A stretch of 64,000 nucleotides of DNA, taken from assembly GCA_018648805.1 (NCBI GenBank), contig JABGQM010000020.1:1-64000 (forward strand), given 5' to 3'. Below the pieces are notes generated by a model. That model was not told where the DNA came from. It did not search any database and saw only the letters and a list, made by a program, of their open reading frames with translations. This document shows positions 1-8,284 of the stretch, in pieces (positions within the stretch are counted from its first letter, which is position 1; each line of letters begins with the position of its first letter). The position numbers and the translations under genes were made by a program. The stretch comes from Verrucomicrobiota bacterium (GTDB lineage Bacteria > Verrucomicrobiota > Kiritimatiellia > UBA8416 > JABMPJ01).

Positions 1-117
1 CGTACTCGACGTTACAAAGGAGCCGAATACAACGACCCGCTGGACCTCGGCCTCACGAGAGAGGGCCTCGGCGAGTTCCCGCTTAATTGCATCTTTGTCT
101 TTTTGGGCAAGAACCAT
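1..117 (-). CDS. Nucleotidyltransferase domain protein, N-terminal fragment (runs off window start)
   Basis: The reading frame starts at an ATG (complement of 115-117) and stays open to base 1, giving 39 residues. After a charged helix the sequence reads VVVFGSFVTSS, which fits the beta strand and G-S turn that opens minimal nucleotidyltransferases of the MNT/KNT fold. The DxD metal-binding aspartates would lie just beyond the window edge. Such proteins are often the MNT partner of a HEPN toxin, but no partner is visible here. The call rests on one short motif and could be wrong. Confidence 0.55.
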   Translation of the reverse strand, partial: MVLAQKDKDAIKRELAEALSREAEVQRVVVFGSFVTSST

Positions 118-273
118 GTTAAGCTACCCCGACTTTATGGAATCAGGGGCAACTTAGCCTATTGACCTCCGAAAAGCCACGAATTTGTGGGGTCAAGATA
201 CTGCCTTATTTCCGGGCGCGCGGGGTCCGAGGCCCAGCGCGAGGCTGTTCGGCCCGGTACTCTCTCACAGGAA

Positions 274-347
274 GGCCTCGCGCTCGGCGAGCGCGGGCTA
301 CAGGGATGCGGATTCTTTGTAGCCCGCTCTCGCCGAGAGCGAGGCCG
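274..347. repeat. Variable-stem palindromic element (class A), full two-arm copy
   Basis: Left arm GGCCTCGCGCTCGGCGAGCG plus GGGCTACA; spacer; right arm TGTAGCCCGCTCTCGCCGAG plus AGCGAGGCC. The arms are inverted copies of each other, and each arm also folds on itself around CGGCG or CGCCG. A near-identical copy is at 33616-33692, and half or full copies lie inside coding genes (see findings). Confidence 0.85.
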
Positions 348-411
348 GTCCGACTTCTGACTACTCACTCCTGCGCGCAACGCAGACGCGAGTGAAAATG
401 CATGCCATTGC

Positions 412-440
412 TTGAAATGTTTGGATCGAAAGCATAGAGT
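412..440 (+). promoter_or_regulatory. Candidate sigma-70-type promoter
   Basis: TTGAAA at 412-417 and TAGAGT at 435-440 are separated by 17 bases, about 40 bases upstream of the ATG at 482. The -10 hexamer is only a partial match, so this is a tentative call. Confidence 0.35.
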
Positions 441-481
441 GTGTGTCTTGTAGTTGATTCAAAACGCGCTGGCGGGGGTCT

Positions 482-2089
482 ATGTCCGATATCGAGCACG
501 ATGCAACGGAGCATGAGAAGGAGCCTGAGGGTGTCCTCGATCTGAACTTTGTACCGGATTGGGCACGCAAGCCGCCAGCCCCGACGCGCTACCAGGACGA
601 GGCCCCGCGCCGCGGCGGCCGCGGCCGCGATGGCTACCGCGATGACTATCGCCAGGGACGGCGTGGCGGGCGCGATGACCGCAGCGGTGGCGGGCGCGAT
701 AGCCGGCGTCCACGTCCCCCGCGTCGGGATCAGCGCGACGACCGTTCACGCCCATCACCGCCGGGTGGCGGCTTCAATGCCGGCCAGGCACCTCGTCCAC
801 CCATGCGCGACCAAGGACCGCGCGACCAGGCCCCACGTGACCAGGGCTCGCGTGGGCCGGGACCGCGTGGGCCGGGACCGCGTGACCAGGGACCGCGTGA
901 TCAGGGCCAGCGTGGGCCGGGACCGCGTGGCGGTCAGCGGGACCAGCGCCATGGTCAGGACCGCTACCGCGAGCAGCGTCCACCCCGCTTGCCGCTCGAT
1001 ATCCGGATCATCCCTGACCAGCAGGGCGTCCAGGCTGTGGCGCGGCGGGTGCATCACACCTGGATGGCCTACCCGGTCATGGACCTGGCGACGATCTTCC
1101 TTACAAAGCCTGAGCTGACGCATATTCGTATCGAAGTGCCGCGCGGCGTTGAAGACTTGGCGCTGTACCAGTGCAAGGCGTGCTCCGCGGTATCGCTCGA
1201 TCCTGAGGCGGCCATGTCGCACGCTATCTCCGCCCATATGGATGAGCTCTACGAAAAGGAAGACACGCTGGCCGATGCGCCCACGGGCTCGTTTATGGTG
1301 GTGGCCCGCTGCGGCTTGAGCGGTGAGCTTCTGGGTCCACCCAATCACCACAGCTATGCCCAGCGCGTGCAGGAGGTGCACGACAACCGCTATCCCGGCA
1401 TGGATATGGAGTCCTACCGTCGCCGTATCGAGACGGTGCGCGATGCGGAGGTGATCGAGCAGTGGAAAGAGGAGTCGCGCAAGCAGACGGTCTATCGCCT
1501 CAAAGAGGTGCCCGAAGGCGAGGAAGCCGTCGAGCTGGATCGCAATGGGGCCATCGCCGCCTTCCGGACGGATGTCGCCCCCGGCATGATTCGCAAGACC
1601 CGCAAGACCTCGGTGCCCGCCGCGGTGGCCCTGCATATGGACGCGGGGCGCCTGCGCGCCGAGATCCGCCACATGTGGGAGGATGAGGAGCGTTTCCCGA
1701 TCAAGATTTCGTTTGCCCTGCGCGCGGCTTTCAAGCATATGCACCTGCATGTCTTCAAGGCGGGGCAGGGGGTCCACTTTGTCACGCGCGTGGAGCCGGG
1801 CGCACTGGATCCGGAGCATGTCGTGGAGGGCATCCGCGAGGTGCTGCTCTTCCTGCATGATCATCCGGGGTCGACCCGTGCGCAACTGGTCGAGGAGCTG
1901 CGGCCGGGATCCGCGATGGACTCAGAGGCGGCGCATGAAGCCGTCGCGCCGCTGAGCTGGCTGATCGAACGCGGCCACATCATCGAGTTCTTCAACGGCA
2001 CACTGGCCGTGCCGCTCAAGCAACGGTCGACGCGGCCGGCCAAACCGAAGGGACCGCCCCACCGACGTAGGGGCAAGAAGCATGCGTAG
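482..2089 (+). CDS. Arg/Gly-rich disordered protein with a C2H2 zinc-finger-like motif
   Basis: 535 aa. Residues about 30-170 are low complexity, rich in R, G, D, P and Q. They include near-repeats of RGPGPRDQG, resembling RGG-type RNA-binding tails of RNA helicases and RNA-chaperone-like proteins. The remainder is a folded alpha/beta region. It carries CKAC at residues 231-234 followed by H247 and H252, a C-x2-C-x12-H-x4-H spacing that matches a classical zinc finger. The C-terminus is basic (PPHRRRGKKH). No signal peptide is seen, so it is presumably cytoplasmic and nucleic-acid binding (inference). A GGGGG stretch lies just upstream of the ATG. The last bases overlap the start of the next gene, suggesting translational coupling. 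I do not recognise a named family. Confidence 0.75.
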   Translation: MSDIEHDATEHEKEPEGVLDLNFVPDWARKPPAPTRYQDEAPRRGGRGRDGYRDDYRQGRRGGRDDRSGGGRDSRRPRPPRRDQRDDRSRPSPPGGGFNAGQAPRPPMRDQGPRDQAPRDQGSRGPGPRGPGPRDQGPRDQGQRGPGPRGGQRDQRHGQDRYREQRPPRLPLDIRIIPDQQGVQAVARRVHHTWMAYPVMDLATIFLTKPELTHIRIEVPRGVEDLALYQCKACSAVSLDPEAAMSHAISAHMDELYEKEDTLADAPTGSFMVVARCGLSGELLGPPNHHSYAQRVQEVHDNRYPGMDMESYRRRIETVRDAEVIEQWKEESRKQTVYRLKEVPEGEEAVELDRNGAIAAFRTDVAPGMIRKTRKTSVPAAVALHMDAGRLRAEIRHMWEDEERFPIKISFALRAAFKHMHLHVFKAGQGVHFVTRVEPGALDPEHVVEGIREVLLFLHDHPGSTRAQLVEELRPGSAMDSEAAHEAVAPLSWLIERGHIIEFFNGTLAVPLKQRSTRPAKPKGPPHRRRGKKHA

Positions 2090-2288
2090 CCGTCGCCGCC
2101 GCAATCCGTCCCTGCTGGGTGAAGCCTTTGCCATGAAGGAGAGCGACGGCTGGGAGACGGTTGCCGACACCATTCATATCCAGGAAGAGATTGAGCGGCG
2201 CCGCCGGCGTGTGTTGCTGCTGCTCGGCCTCGGCATCCTGATAGCCGCCAGCCTGGCCGTTATCATTTCTTATCTAATCCGGGGCTAA
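2082..2288 (+). CDS. Small C-terminally anchored membrane protein
   Basis: 68 aa. The ATG lies inside the last codons of the preceding zinc-finger gene (8-base overlap), which supports a coupled pair. The N-terminal 40 residues are highly charged (RSRRRRN at the start, IERRRRR before the membrane). They are followed by one hydrophobic segment of about 20 residues (residues 45-65, LLLGLGILIAAS) and a short RG tail. Topology is likely cytoplasmic N-terminus with a tail anchor. The function is unknown; it may tether its disordered partner to the membrane (inference). Confidence 0.6.
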   Translation: MRSRRRRNPSLLGEAFAMKESDGWETVADTIHIQEEIERRRRRVLLLLGLGILIAASLAVIISYLIRG

Positions 2289-2328
2289 CCGCCCCAATCG
2301 TGCACATAGACATCCATGGAGAAACTCG

Positions 2329-3621
2329 ATGAGCGATAAACCGTATGGCAGTGGGGATACCTCGTGGTTCGTGAAGGACCGGTTTGGCATGTTTATTCAC
2401 TGGGGTCTCTACGCCCAGGCCGCTCGGCATGAGTGGGTCAAGAACAGGGAACGTATTGCCGACGAGGACTACCAGAAGTACTTTGAGACCTTTCATCCCG
2501 ACCTGTATGACCCCAAGGCATGGGCACGTCTGGCGCGGCAGGCGGGCATGAAGTATTTCGTGATTACGACCAAACATCACGAAGGGTTCTGCCTGTGGGA
2601 CAGTGACTATACCGACTACAAGGCCACCAAGACCTCGATCGGGCGCGACCTCTTGCACGAGATGGTCGACGCCTTCCGCGCCGAGGGTCTCAAGGTTGGC
2701 TTCTACTACTCGCTGATCGATTGGCATCACCCCGAGTTTCCGGTCGACAAGCATCATCCGCAACGTGGAGATCAGGCCTTCCGCGAGGCCACCAAGGATC
2801 GTGACGTATCGGTCTATGCCGAGTACATGCGCAATCAGGTGCGTGAACTGATGACCGATTTCGGCAAGATCGACATTCTCTGGTTCGACTTCTCCTATCC
2901 CGGTGAGGATGGCAAGGGCAAGGATGACTGGGAGTCAGAGAAGCTGATCAAAATGATCCGCGAGCTGCAGCCCGACATCATGGTCGACAACCGCCTCGAT
3001 CTCGTGGGCAGCGGTGACTTCGTGACCCCCGAGCAGTTCCAGCCGCGGGAGGGACCCCGCAACGAGGACGGATCGCCCGCGGTCTGGGAGGCCTGTCAAA
3101 CCCTCTCCGGCTCCTGGGGGTACCATCGCGACGAGATGACGTGGAAGAGCGTGGAGCAGGTGCTGGGCATGCTGATCGACGGCGTGAGCAAGGGCGGCAA
3201 CATGCTCATGAATGTCGGCCCCACCGGCCGCGGTGAGATTGACTATCGCGCCCAGGCCAGCCTCGAGGGGATCGGGGCCTGGATGAAGTACAATGGCCGC
3301 TCGATCCACGGCTGTGGTGCAGCGCCGGAAGGCTTTGAAGCGCCGGTCGACTGCCGCTATACCTACAACGCCGAGAGCAATCGGCTCTACCTGCATATCC
3401 TGGCGTGGCCGTTCAAAGCGATTCACCTCTCGCAGATGGCCGGCAAGGTTAAGTACGCCCAACTGCTGCACGATGCGAGCGAGGTCCGTTATCGCAGTGC
3501 GAAACCGCAGGAACACTCCGCCCTGACGGATGCCCAGGTGGCTGGTGATCTCACGCTGCAACTTCCGGTCGTGAAACCGAACATCGAGATCGTAACGGTC
3601 GAGCTTTTCCTGAACGACTGA
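2329..3621 (+). CDS. Alpha-L-fucosidase, glycoside hydrolase family 29
   Basis: 430 aa, no signal peptide, so probably cytoplasmic. It hydrolyses terminal alpha-L-fucose from oligosaccharides by a retaining mechanism. Family hallmarks: FGMFIHWGLY near residue 22, YFVITTKHHEGFCLWDS near residue 78, GFYYSLIDWHHP near residue 125, and ILWFDF near residue 184, where D187 fits the catalytic nucleophile. EACQTLSGSWGYH and the GGNMLMNVGPTGRGE loop are also typical. A short C-terminal beta-sandwich follows the barrel. Length is normal for a compact GH29. GGAGA precedes the ATG. It fits the window's theme of fucosylated, sulfated glycan breakdown. Confidence 0.93.
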   Translation: MSDKPYGSGDTSWFVKDRFGMFIHWGLYAQAARHEWVKNRERIADEDYQKYFETFHPDLYDPKAWARLARQAGMKYFVITTKHHEGFCLWDSDYTDYKATKTSIGRDLLHEMVDAFRAEGLKVGFYYSLIDWHHPEFPVDKHHPQRGDQAFREATKDRDVSVYAEYMRNQVRELMTDFGKIDILWFDFSYPGEDGKGKDDWESEKLIKMIRELQPDIMVDNRLDLVGSGDFVTPEQFQPREGPRNEDGSPAVWEACQTLSGSWGYHRDEMTWKSVEQVLGMLIDGVSKGGNMLMNVGPTGRGEIDYRAQASLEGIGAWMKYNGRSIHGCGAAPEGFEAPVDCRYTYNAESNRLYLHILAWPFKAIHLSQMAGKVKYAQLLHDASEVRYRSAKPQEHSALTDAQVAGDLTLQLPVVKPNIEIVTVELFLND

Positions 3622-3677
3622 TTGCGTCCGGGCACTACCCCGAATAGCAGTAGTTTAAGGGGTTCCGGCATTTTTCT

Positions 3678-3840
3678 GCATCGTAAACTTTGTCGTGAAC
3701 TACTACGATCTGACTGCATCGTGAACTTTGTCGTGTACTGAATCGCGCCCCTGAAACGAGGCCCTTTCGAACTAGTTGACGACAAAGTTCACGGAATAGT
3801 TAGTCCCGGTATAGTTAACGACAAAGTTCACGGGATAGTT
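3678..3840. repeat. Four-copy inverted repeat around AACTTTGTCG
   Basis: Core AACTTTGTCG occurs at 3686-3695 and 3724-3733 (38 bases apart). Its reverse complement CGACAAAGTT occurs at 3780-3789 and 3819-3828 (39 bases apart). The copies on the right share the longer unit ACGACAAAGTTCACGG followed by ATAGTT. The block is symmetrical about base 3757. It could be the remnant ends of a mobile element or a miniature inverted-repeat element; no transposase is nearby. Confidence 0.75.
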
Positions 3841-3891
3841 GGGGGAATGGCTTAAACTTGCGCCATTCGGGAAGACCTCTACACCCTCAGT

Positions 3892-3919
3892 GACACCTGC
3901 CGGCATGTCGGCAGGTGTC
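3892..3919 (+). promoter_or_regulatory. Perfect hairpin upstream of the ornithine-cyclodeaminase-like gene
   Basis: GACACCTGCCG (3892-3902), a six-base loop, then CGGCAGGTGTC (3909-3919). There is no following T-run, so it is not a canonical intrinsic terminator for the fucosidase gene. It could be an operator or a leader hairpin for the gene starting at 4057. Confidence 0.5.
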
Positions 3920-4056
3920 GCAATGAGCGGTGTCTATTGGCGCGATCACGGCTTGCGCGGCGCGGGCTGTCGTGAAATCCTTCAGTGCCGTGCAGGAAAC
4001 CGCCTGTCACGTGACCGTGTGATAGACGCCGCGACTTGGATCGCAGAGGAGATGCC

Positions 4057-5052
4057 GTGGATTCCGAACAGCCTTTTTATGTGTTTGCCGCTGATGATGT
4101 ACGCATGGCGCTACCGATGGACCGGGCCGTAGAGGCCATGAAAGGTGCGTTCATGGAGCTCTCCGGCGGCGAGGTGACGGTCCCGCTGCGCACCCCTATC
4201 GACCTGCCCGAGCACAACGCCGACGCCCTGGTGATGTCGAGCTACAGTCCACGTCTCGCCCAGGTGGGGCTCAAGATCGTTATGCTGCACCCGGATAACG
4301 TGAAGCAGGGCTTGCCGTTCATCCAGGGCACGGTCATGATTTTGGATGCCGCGCGGGGCACGCCCCTGGCTGTGATGAGTGGGGCCGCGTTGACGGCCAT
4401 CCGGACCGGTGCGGCATCCGGGGCCGCGACCGACGCCCTGGCACGGACGGATGCCACGCGCGTCGCGATTATCGGGTCGGGCACGCAGGCCGCCACCCAG
4501 CTCGAGGCGATGTGCGTCGTGCGCGATATCAAGCGCGCCACGGTCTATGATCTGGATGCGTCGCGCGCAGAGGCGTTTGCCGAGCGCATGCAGGCGGCCC
4601 TGAAGATTGATGTGGTTGTGGCGCCGAGTGTGAGTGCGGCCGTGGCGGATGCGGATATTGTCTGTACGGCGACCACCTCACGCCGACCGGTCTTTGAGGA
4701 TGCCGATGTACCGCCCGGCACGCATATCAACGCTATCGGTGTCTACAAACCGAATGAACGTGAGATTCCGGCTGCCACAGTGGCGCGTGCGCGTGTGGTG
4801 GTCGACGAGGTCGATGCGGCCTGGGAGGAAGCGGGCGAATTGGTGCTGGCCCGCGAGGAGGGGCTGATCGAGACCTCGCACATCCACGCCGAGATCGGTG
4901 AGATTCTGGCCGGAACGAAGCCGGGTCGCGCGTCGGATGAGGAGATCACCTTTTTCAAGTCCGTCGGTGTCGCCAACCAGGATCTCTCAGCCGCACATGT
5001 GGTACTCTCCCGCGGCATTGAGCTTGGTCTCGGCGCCGCGGTGTCGCTGTAA
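4057..5052 (+). CDS. Ornithine cyclodeaminase / mu-crystallin family NAD(P)-dependent enzyme
   Basis: 331 aa from the GTG at 4057. I prefer this start because GAGGAG (4046-4051) lies six bases upstream; an upstream TTG at 4036 would place the ribosome-binding site inside the gene. The family includes ornithine cyclodeaminases, alanine dehydrogenases and imine reductases acting on amino acids or opine-like compounds with NAD(P)H. Visible features: the N-terminal substrate-binding half with PLRTPIDLPEHN, GLKIVMLHPDN and MSGAALTAIRTGAASG, then the Rossmann dinucleotide loop GSGTQA at residues 141-145. IGVYKPNEREIP follows later. The exact substrate cannot be read from sequence. It is a stand-alone gene followed by an exported protein after a short gap. 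Confidence 0.88.
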   Translation: MDSEQPFYVFAADDVRMALPMDRAVEAMKGAFMELSGGEVTVPLRTPIDLPEHNADALVMSSYSPRLAQVGLKIVMLHPDNVKQGLPFIQGTVMILDAARGTPLAVMSGAALTAIRTGAASGAATDALARTDATRVAIIGSGTQAATQLEAMCVVRDIKRATVYDLDASRAEAFAERMQAALKIDVVVAPSVSAAVADADIVCTATTSRRPVFEDADVPPGTHINAIGVYKPNEREIPAATVARARVVVDEVDAAWEEAGELVLAREEGLIETSHIHAEIGEILAGTKPGRASDEEITFFKSVGVANQDLSAAHVVLSRGIELGLGAAVSL

Positions 5053-5073
5053 CTGTGTGAGGAGTTAGTGGAT

Positions 5074-6501
5074 ATGAAAGAATCATTTATCGATAGCATT
5101 CGCCGGATGACGGGTGTGGCGTTTGGTTTGCTGCTCGTGGGGTCGCTGTGTGCCCAGGACGATTACGATACGTATGGTCCGCAGCCTACCGGGGCGCCGC
5201 AGGCAAAAAAGCAGTACGAGGCCAACCTCAAGGCCCACAAAGGCAACCGGGACCGACTTGTGTTGCCGGGACTCGTGGCGGACCGCAAGGAGCGCACGGT
5301 TGACGTGCTGGCGGAGTGTACGGGGTTGAACGAGGGGGACCTCGCCGAATTTCTGCTGGTCGATCAGGGCAGTAGCCATGGCTATGAAGCGCTTCTGTGG
5401 TCCTTTGCGAAGCCGAGTGACGTGCACCGTGCTCTGGAATTTATCGGTCTGAAACCCGGGGCACCTCACAATCCAGCCCTGCCGCGTCTCTGGTCGGATG
5501 GCGACCGCGTGTGCCTTATGGTCCAGAGCAAGGACGGTGATGCCTTCCCGATCGAGCAGATGATCCTGGACAATGAGACCGAAACGACGCTGCCCGAGGA
5601 GGGCTTTGTCTTTGCGGGGTCGATTATGGTGCCGCCGCAGGCGGGGCAGAGCCAGCCCCACTATGCGGCCGATGTGTATGACCCGCGCTCAGTGGCCTCG
5701 GTCTATAACGAACCCGCCGCCGTGCTGGATGTGCCGCGCGCAGTGGGCAAGGGCGAGGCCTACGGCAATCAAGTGGTCAATCCGGAGTATTCCGCCCAGG
5801 CAGGGGAGCTGGTCACGATTGTGATGACTCCGGCCGATCCGGATGGGCAGCCGCCCGTCCGGGAGCTGCTGCTCTCGATCGACAGCATCACGGCATCCAA
5901 CAAGGTCGCCTGCCGTCTGCTTGAAGCGAAAGGAGATGTGTTGCATGCGGAGTCCTCGATGTCCGCGATGCTGGAGCAGCTGGTGGTCTTGAGCAAGGAG
6001 GGCGCCACGATCAGCGTCGACCTCGCGTTCGCCGACACGCTGCCCGTTCGCCATGTCGGCAAGATCTGCACCTTGATGGCGATGATGGAAACCATGGGGA
6101 TGGTCCGAGTCAAGCCGCCTGCGGACGGTGCACTTTATTACCGCGCCTTTGTACCGGACAAGCGATGGTCTAGGCCGGAAGGTCGTCCCACACAGCCATG
6201 GGAGCTGCATTTGACCCGCAAGGCGGGCAAGCTCACGGGCGAGCTGGTGCTGCATGAGGCGGTCTGGGCCGATGGCAGCATGGACCCCACCTTCACGCGC
6301 AAGGCGTGTGCGGTTGCCGTTCCCGGCGACCTGCGCACCGCCATGGATCGGGATGCTAAGGAACGGCAGGCGGCCGGCCGGCGCCCGCTGCCCGCGGTGC
6401 TGCTCGTCTTCGCCGATCCGGGCCTGACCTACGGCGAGGTCGTTTCTTTCGTCACCCCCACACTATCCATGCATAGCACGGTATATGTGTTTGTGGAGTG
6501 A
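5074..6501 (+). CDS. Exported YdjY-like domain protein
   Basis: 475 aa from the ATG at 5074, nine bases after GAGGAG. A GTG six bases further upstream would leave the site too close. A hydrophobic signal region (VAFGLLLVGSLCAQD) covers about residues 13-29, with cleavage likely near AQD. Residues about 70-150 look like the YdjY-type domain seen in planctomycete and verrucomicrobial exported proteins (AEFLLVDQGSSHGYEALLW then KPSDVHRALEFIGLKPG). The C-terminal half is a long unassigned alpha/beta region. The role is unknown. It ends 13 bases before the start chosen for the regulator gene, so the two may be co-transcribed. Confidence 0.65.
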   Translation: MKESFIDSIRRMTGVAFGLLLVGSLCAQDDYDTYGPQPTGAPQAKKQYEANLKAHKGNRDRLVLPGLVADRKERTVDVLAECTGLNEGDLAEFLLVDQGSSHGYEALLWSFAKPSDVHRALEFIGLKPGAPHNPALPRLWSDGDRVCLMVQSKDGDAFPIEQMILDNETETTLPEEGFVFAGSIMVPPQAGQSQPHYAADVYDPRSVASVYNEPAAVLDVPRAVGKGEAYGNQVVNPEYSAQAGELVTIVMTPADPDGQPPVRELLLSIDSITASNKVACRLLEAKGDVLHAESSMSAMLEQLVVLSKEGATISVDLAFADTLPVRHVGKICTLMAMMETMGMVRVKPPADGALYYRAFVPDKRWSRPEGRPTQPWELHLTRKAGKLTGELVLHEAVWADGSMDPTFTRKACAVAVPGDLRTAMDRDAKERQAAGRRPLPAVLLVFADPGLTYGEVVSFVTPTLSMHSTVYVFVE

Positions 6502-6514
6502 GCCGAATTGGGGT

Positions 6515-7729
6515 ATGGATAGGCGCATGTCCGAACCCAGACGTATCGGTGTGGCCGTCAACGCGCAGCATCTGCATGCGGAAGATCAGCAGTTGTATCG
6601 CGGCGTGCGACAGTATAGCCGGGAGCACCCCGGCTTTGAGTGTGTTCTCGCGCCTTTTGCGGCCGCGGACCTGGAGGCGGCGACGCTGCAGACCGTTCCG
6701 TATGACGGCATCCTGGCGCAAGCCACCCCCGAGCTGGTGGAGCATGCGAATCGCCTGAAACTGCCGGTCGTGGATGTCCTTCGCAATTCGCGCGTGACGG
6801 TTCCGATTAACTGCGTCTTTCCTGACTTTGCCAAGGCCGGCCGCATGGCCGGGCAGCACCTCGTGTCGCGTGGGTTCGAGAATTTCGGGTATGTGGTCAA
6901 CCGTCGCAACATGTCCCAGGGCGAGATGTGCGATGCGACGATACTGAATGGGGATACGCTCGGCTATCTCTCGTATGTTCAGGCGCGCGGGTTCAGCTGT
7001 ACGCGGTTTATTGCGCCACGGGTTGTGGATGCCACCGCGCACGTGTGGCAGCAGTGGAGCCATCGTATTCGGGAGTGGCTGGCGGAGCAGCCCAAGCCGC
7101 TGGGTCTCTTCGTGCCGAGCGACCTGTTGTGCCGCTACATTGCCGACATCGCCCCAGAGCTGGGCTTGAACGTACCGCACGACCTGGGGCTGATCTGTGC
7201 CGATAACGAACCCAATTTCTGCCTGCTCTCCAGTCCCTCTCTCACCTCCATTGACATGGGCTATCGCCGCGTGGGCTATGAAGCCGCGGCCCTCCTGGAT
7301 CGCCTACTGGCCGTCGAAGAGGAGGAGCGGGGGCGTGAGATCCTGCATTTGGAGCCGCGCGGACTGCTGGCGCGCCATTCAACCGATGCCGTGGCCGCCA
7401 AGGATCCACTCGTCGCAAGCGCCATGCGCTTCATCCTTGAGCATACCCATCAGTCGATCAAGGTCAGCGATGTGGCACGCGAGATCTCCACGACGCGCCG
7501 TACCCTGGAGCGGCGCTTCCGTGACGTGCTCGACCGTACCGTGATGCAGGAGATCACGCGCTGCCGAATCGATCGTCTCAAACGCCGCCTGACCGAAAGC
7601 ACCGAGCCCATCAAGTTGCTCGCCCAGAACTCCGGCTTCAACAGCTCGCGCGTGCTCTACGAAACCTTCGTCCGCGAAGAAGGCATGTCGCCCTCCGCCT
7701 ACCGTGCGAAGCGGCGGCAGGGGGGGTAG
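6515..7729 (+). CDS. XylR-type transcriptional regulator (sugar-binding domain + AraC helix-turn-helix)
   Basis: 404 aa from the ATG at 6515; in-frame ATGs at 6485 (inside the previous gene) and 6527 are alternatives. The N-terminal about 280 residues form a periplasmic-binding-protein-like ligand sensor (IGVAVNAQ opening, VPHDLGLICADNEPNFC, PSLTSIDMGYRRVGYEAA). Its counterpart in E. coli XylR binds a pentose. The last about 100 residues form a double AraC-type helix-turn-helix (IKVSDVAREISTTRRTLERR and then LAQNSGFNSSRVLYETF). It most likely activates a sugar operon on binding an intracellular sugar. Plausible targets are the GH36-like and GH29 genes beside it, but no operator could be identified. 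Confidence 0.9.
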   Translation: MDRRMSEPRRIGVAVNAQHLHAEDQQLYRGVRQYSREHPGFECVLAPFAAADLEAATLQTVPYDGILAQATPELVEHANRLKLPVVDVLRNSRVTVPINCVFPDFAKAGRMAGQHLVSRGFENFGYVVNRRNMSQGEMCDATILNGDTLGYLSYVQARGFSCTRFIAPRVVDATAHVWQQWSHRIREWLAEQPKPLGLFVPSDLLCRYIADIAPELGLNVPHDLGLICADNEPNFCLLSSPSLTSIDMGYRRVGYEAAALLDRLLAVEEEERGREILHLEPRGLLARHSTDAVAAKDPLVASAMRFILEHTHQSIKVSDVAREISTTRRTLERRFRDVLDRTVMQEITRCRIDRLKRRLTESTEPIKLLAQNSGFNSSRVLYETFVREEGMSPSAYRAKRRQGG

Positions 7730-7738
7730 GGAGGGGGA

Positions 7739-7755
7739 GTACTTAAATACCCAAG
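7739..7755. repeat. Left partner of the GGGTATTTGGGTACTT repeat (class E)
   Basis: GTACTTAAATACCCAAG here is an imperfect reverse complement of the class E repeat at 8261-8284, about 500 bases to the right. The two arms enclose the whole convergent intergenic region. Confidence 0.5.
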
Positions 7756-7842
7756 CCCGAAATCCGGTTGGATTCGCAGTTTTCTGCAATTTCAGTGTGG
7801 CTTCGGATCTTGCCGTGCTTGAACCCCAAGTCGTTTGATAAC

Positions 7843-8082
7843 GTTCAAATGTTGGGTGACTTGGGCGAGCTGGCCCCTGCCAGCTCGCCTGGCAGGTGAA
7901 TCAGCTTAACAGCCAGAACATGGCCCCAAACAGAACCGCGGCTGGTGCGCGCGAGCCTTCGCCCACGGGCCTCTTCTCGCGATTCGCCAGCCTCTGGGCA
8001 GTGTGTTGGCTCTACATTGGCTGATAAGCTCTTGGCTCCTGCCAGGCGAGCTGGCAGGGGGCCAGGCATCAACATTTGAACC
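7843..8082. repeat. Inverted repeat with arms of about 50 bases
   Basis: The left arm (7843-7897) begins GTTCAAATGTTG and contains CCCTGCCAGCTCGCCTGGCA. The right arm (8034-8082) is its reverse complement and ends CAACATTTGAAC. Each arm also has an internal GCCAG/CTGGC hairpin. Confidence 0.8.
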
Positions 8083-8100
8083 TTATCAATCGTTTGAGCA

Positions 8101-8225
8101 GGTCGGTTAAGGGTATCCGGTTAAGAGTGGCGACGAAGTCTACGTTGAAGTGTTCGCTTCGCGCACCTCCCACACTTAACCGCCCTCTTAACCGCTCCCC
8201 TTACTCGGATACCCTTAACCGACCC
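8101..8225. repeat. GGTTAAGGGTATCC tandem/inverted repeat
   Basis: The left arm (8101-8130) has GGTCGGTTAAGGGTATCC and then GGTTAAGAG. The right arm (8173-8225) has several CTTAACCG units ending GGATACCCTTAACCGACC. The spacer is about 40 bases. Confidence 0.8.
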
Positions 8226-8260
8226 GCTTTATCGTCCCCTGTGAGGCCGCCGCGACAAGT

Positions 8261-8284
8261 GGGTACTTGGGTATTTGGGTACTT
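8261..8284. repeat. GGGTACTT/GGGTATTT tandem repeat (class E)
   Basis: Three units of about eight bases (GGGTACTT, GGGTATTT, GGGTACTT) end on the stop codon of the minus-strand galactosidase gene. The same unit recurs at 44405-44437. Confidence 0.75.

Larger units (their letters stand above)
118..481. other. Intergenic region between divergent genes
   Basis: No convincing gene is present. The stretch contains one full copy of the variable-stem palindromic element (274-347) and a candidate promoter (412-440) for the rightward gene. The two overlapping short frames here are generated by the palindrome and have no coding character. Confidence 0.6.
3622..4056. other. Gap with inverted repeats and a strong hairpin, no gene
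   Basis: The stretch holds the four-copy ACAAAGTT inverted-repeat block (3678-3840) and a perfect 11-bp hairpin (3892-3919). A short open frame from 3839 has no coding character and overlaps the hairpin. Confidence 0.6.
7730..8282. other. Nested palindromes between convergent genes
   Basis: There is no gene in these 553 bases between the convergent regulator and galactosidase genes. They are built from three nested inverted repeats (listed separately) and could act as a bidirectional terminator region. A 76-residue minus-strand frame at 7845-8075 is just the palindrome read as protein. Confidence 0.6.

Noticed and set aside
3839..4132. 97-codon frame before the cyclodeaminase-like gene
   Set aside because: It overlaps a hairpin and the real gene; no ribosome-binding site, no family features.
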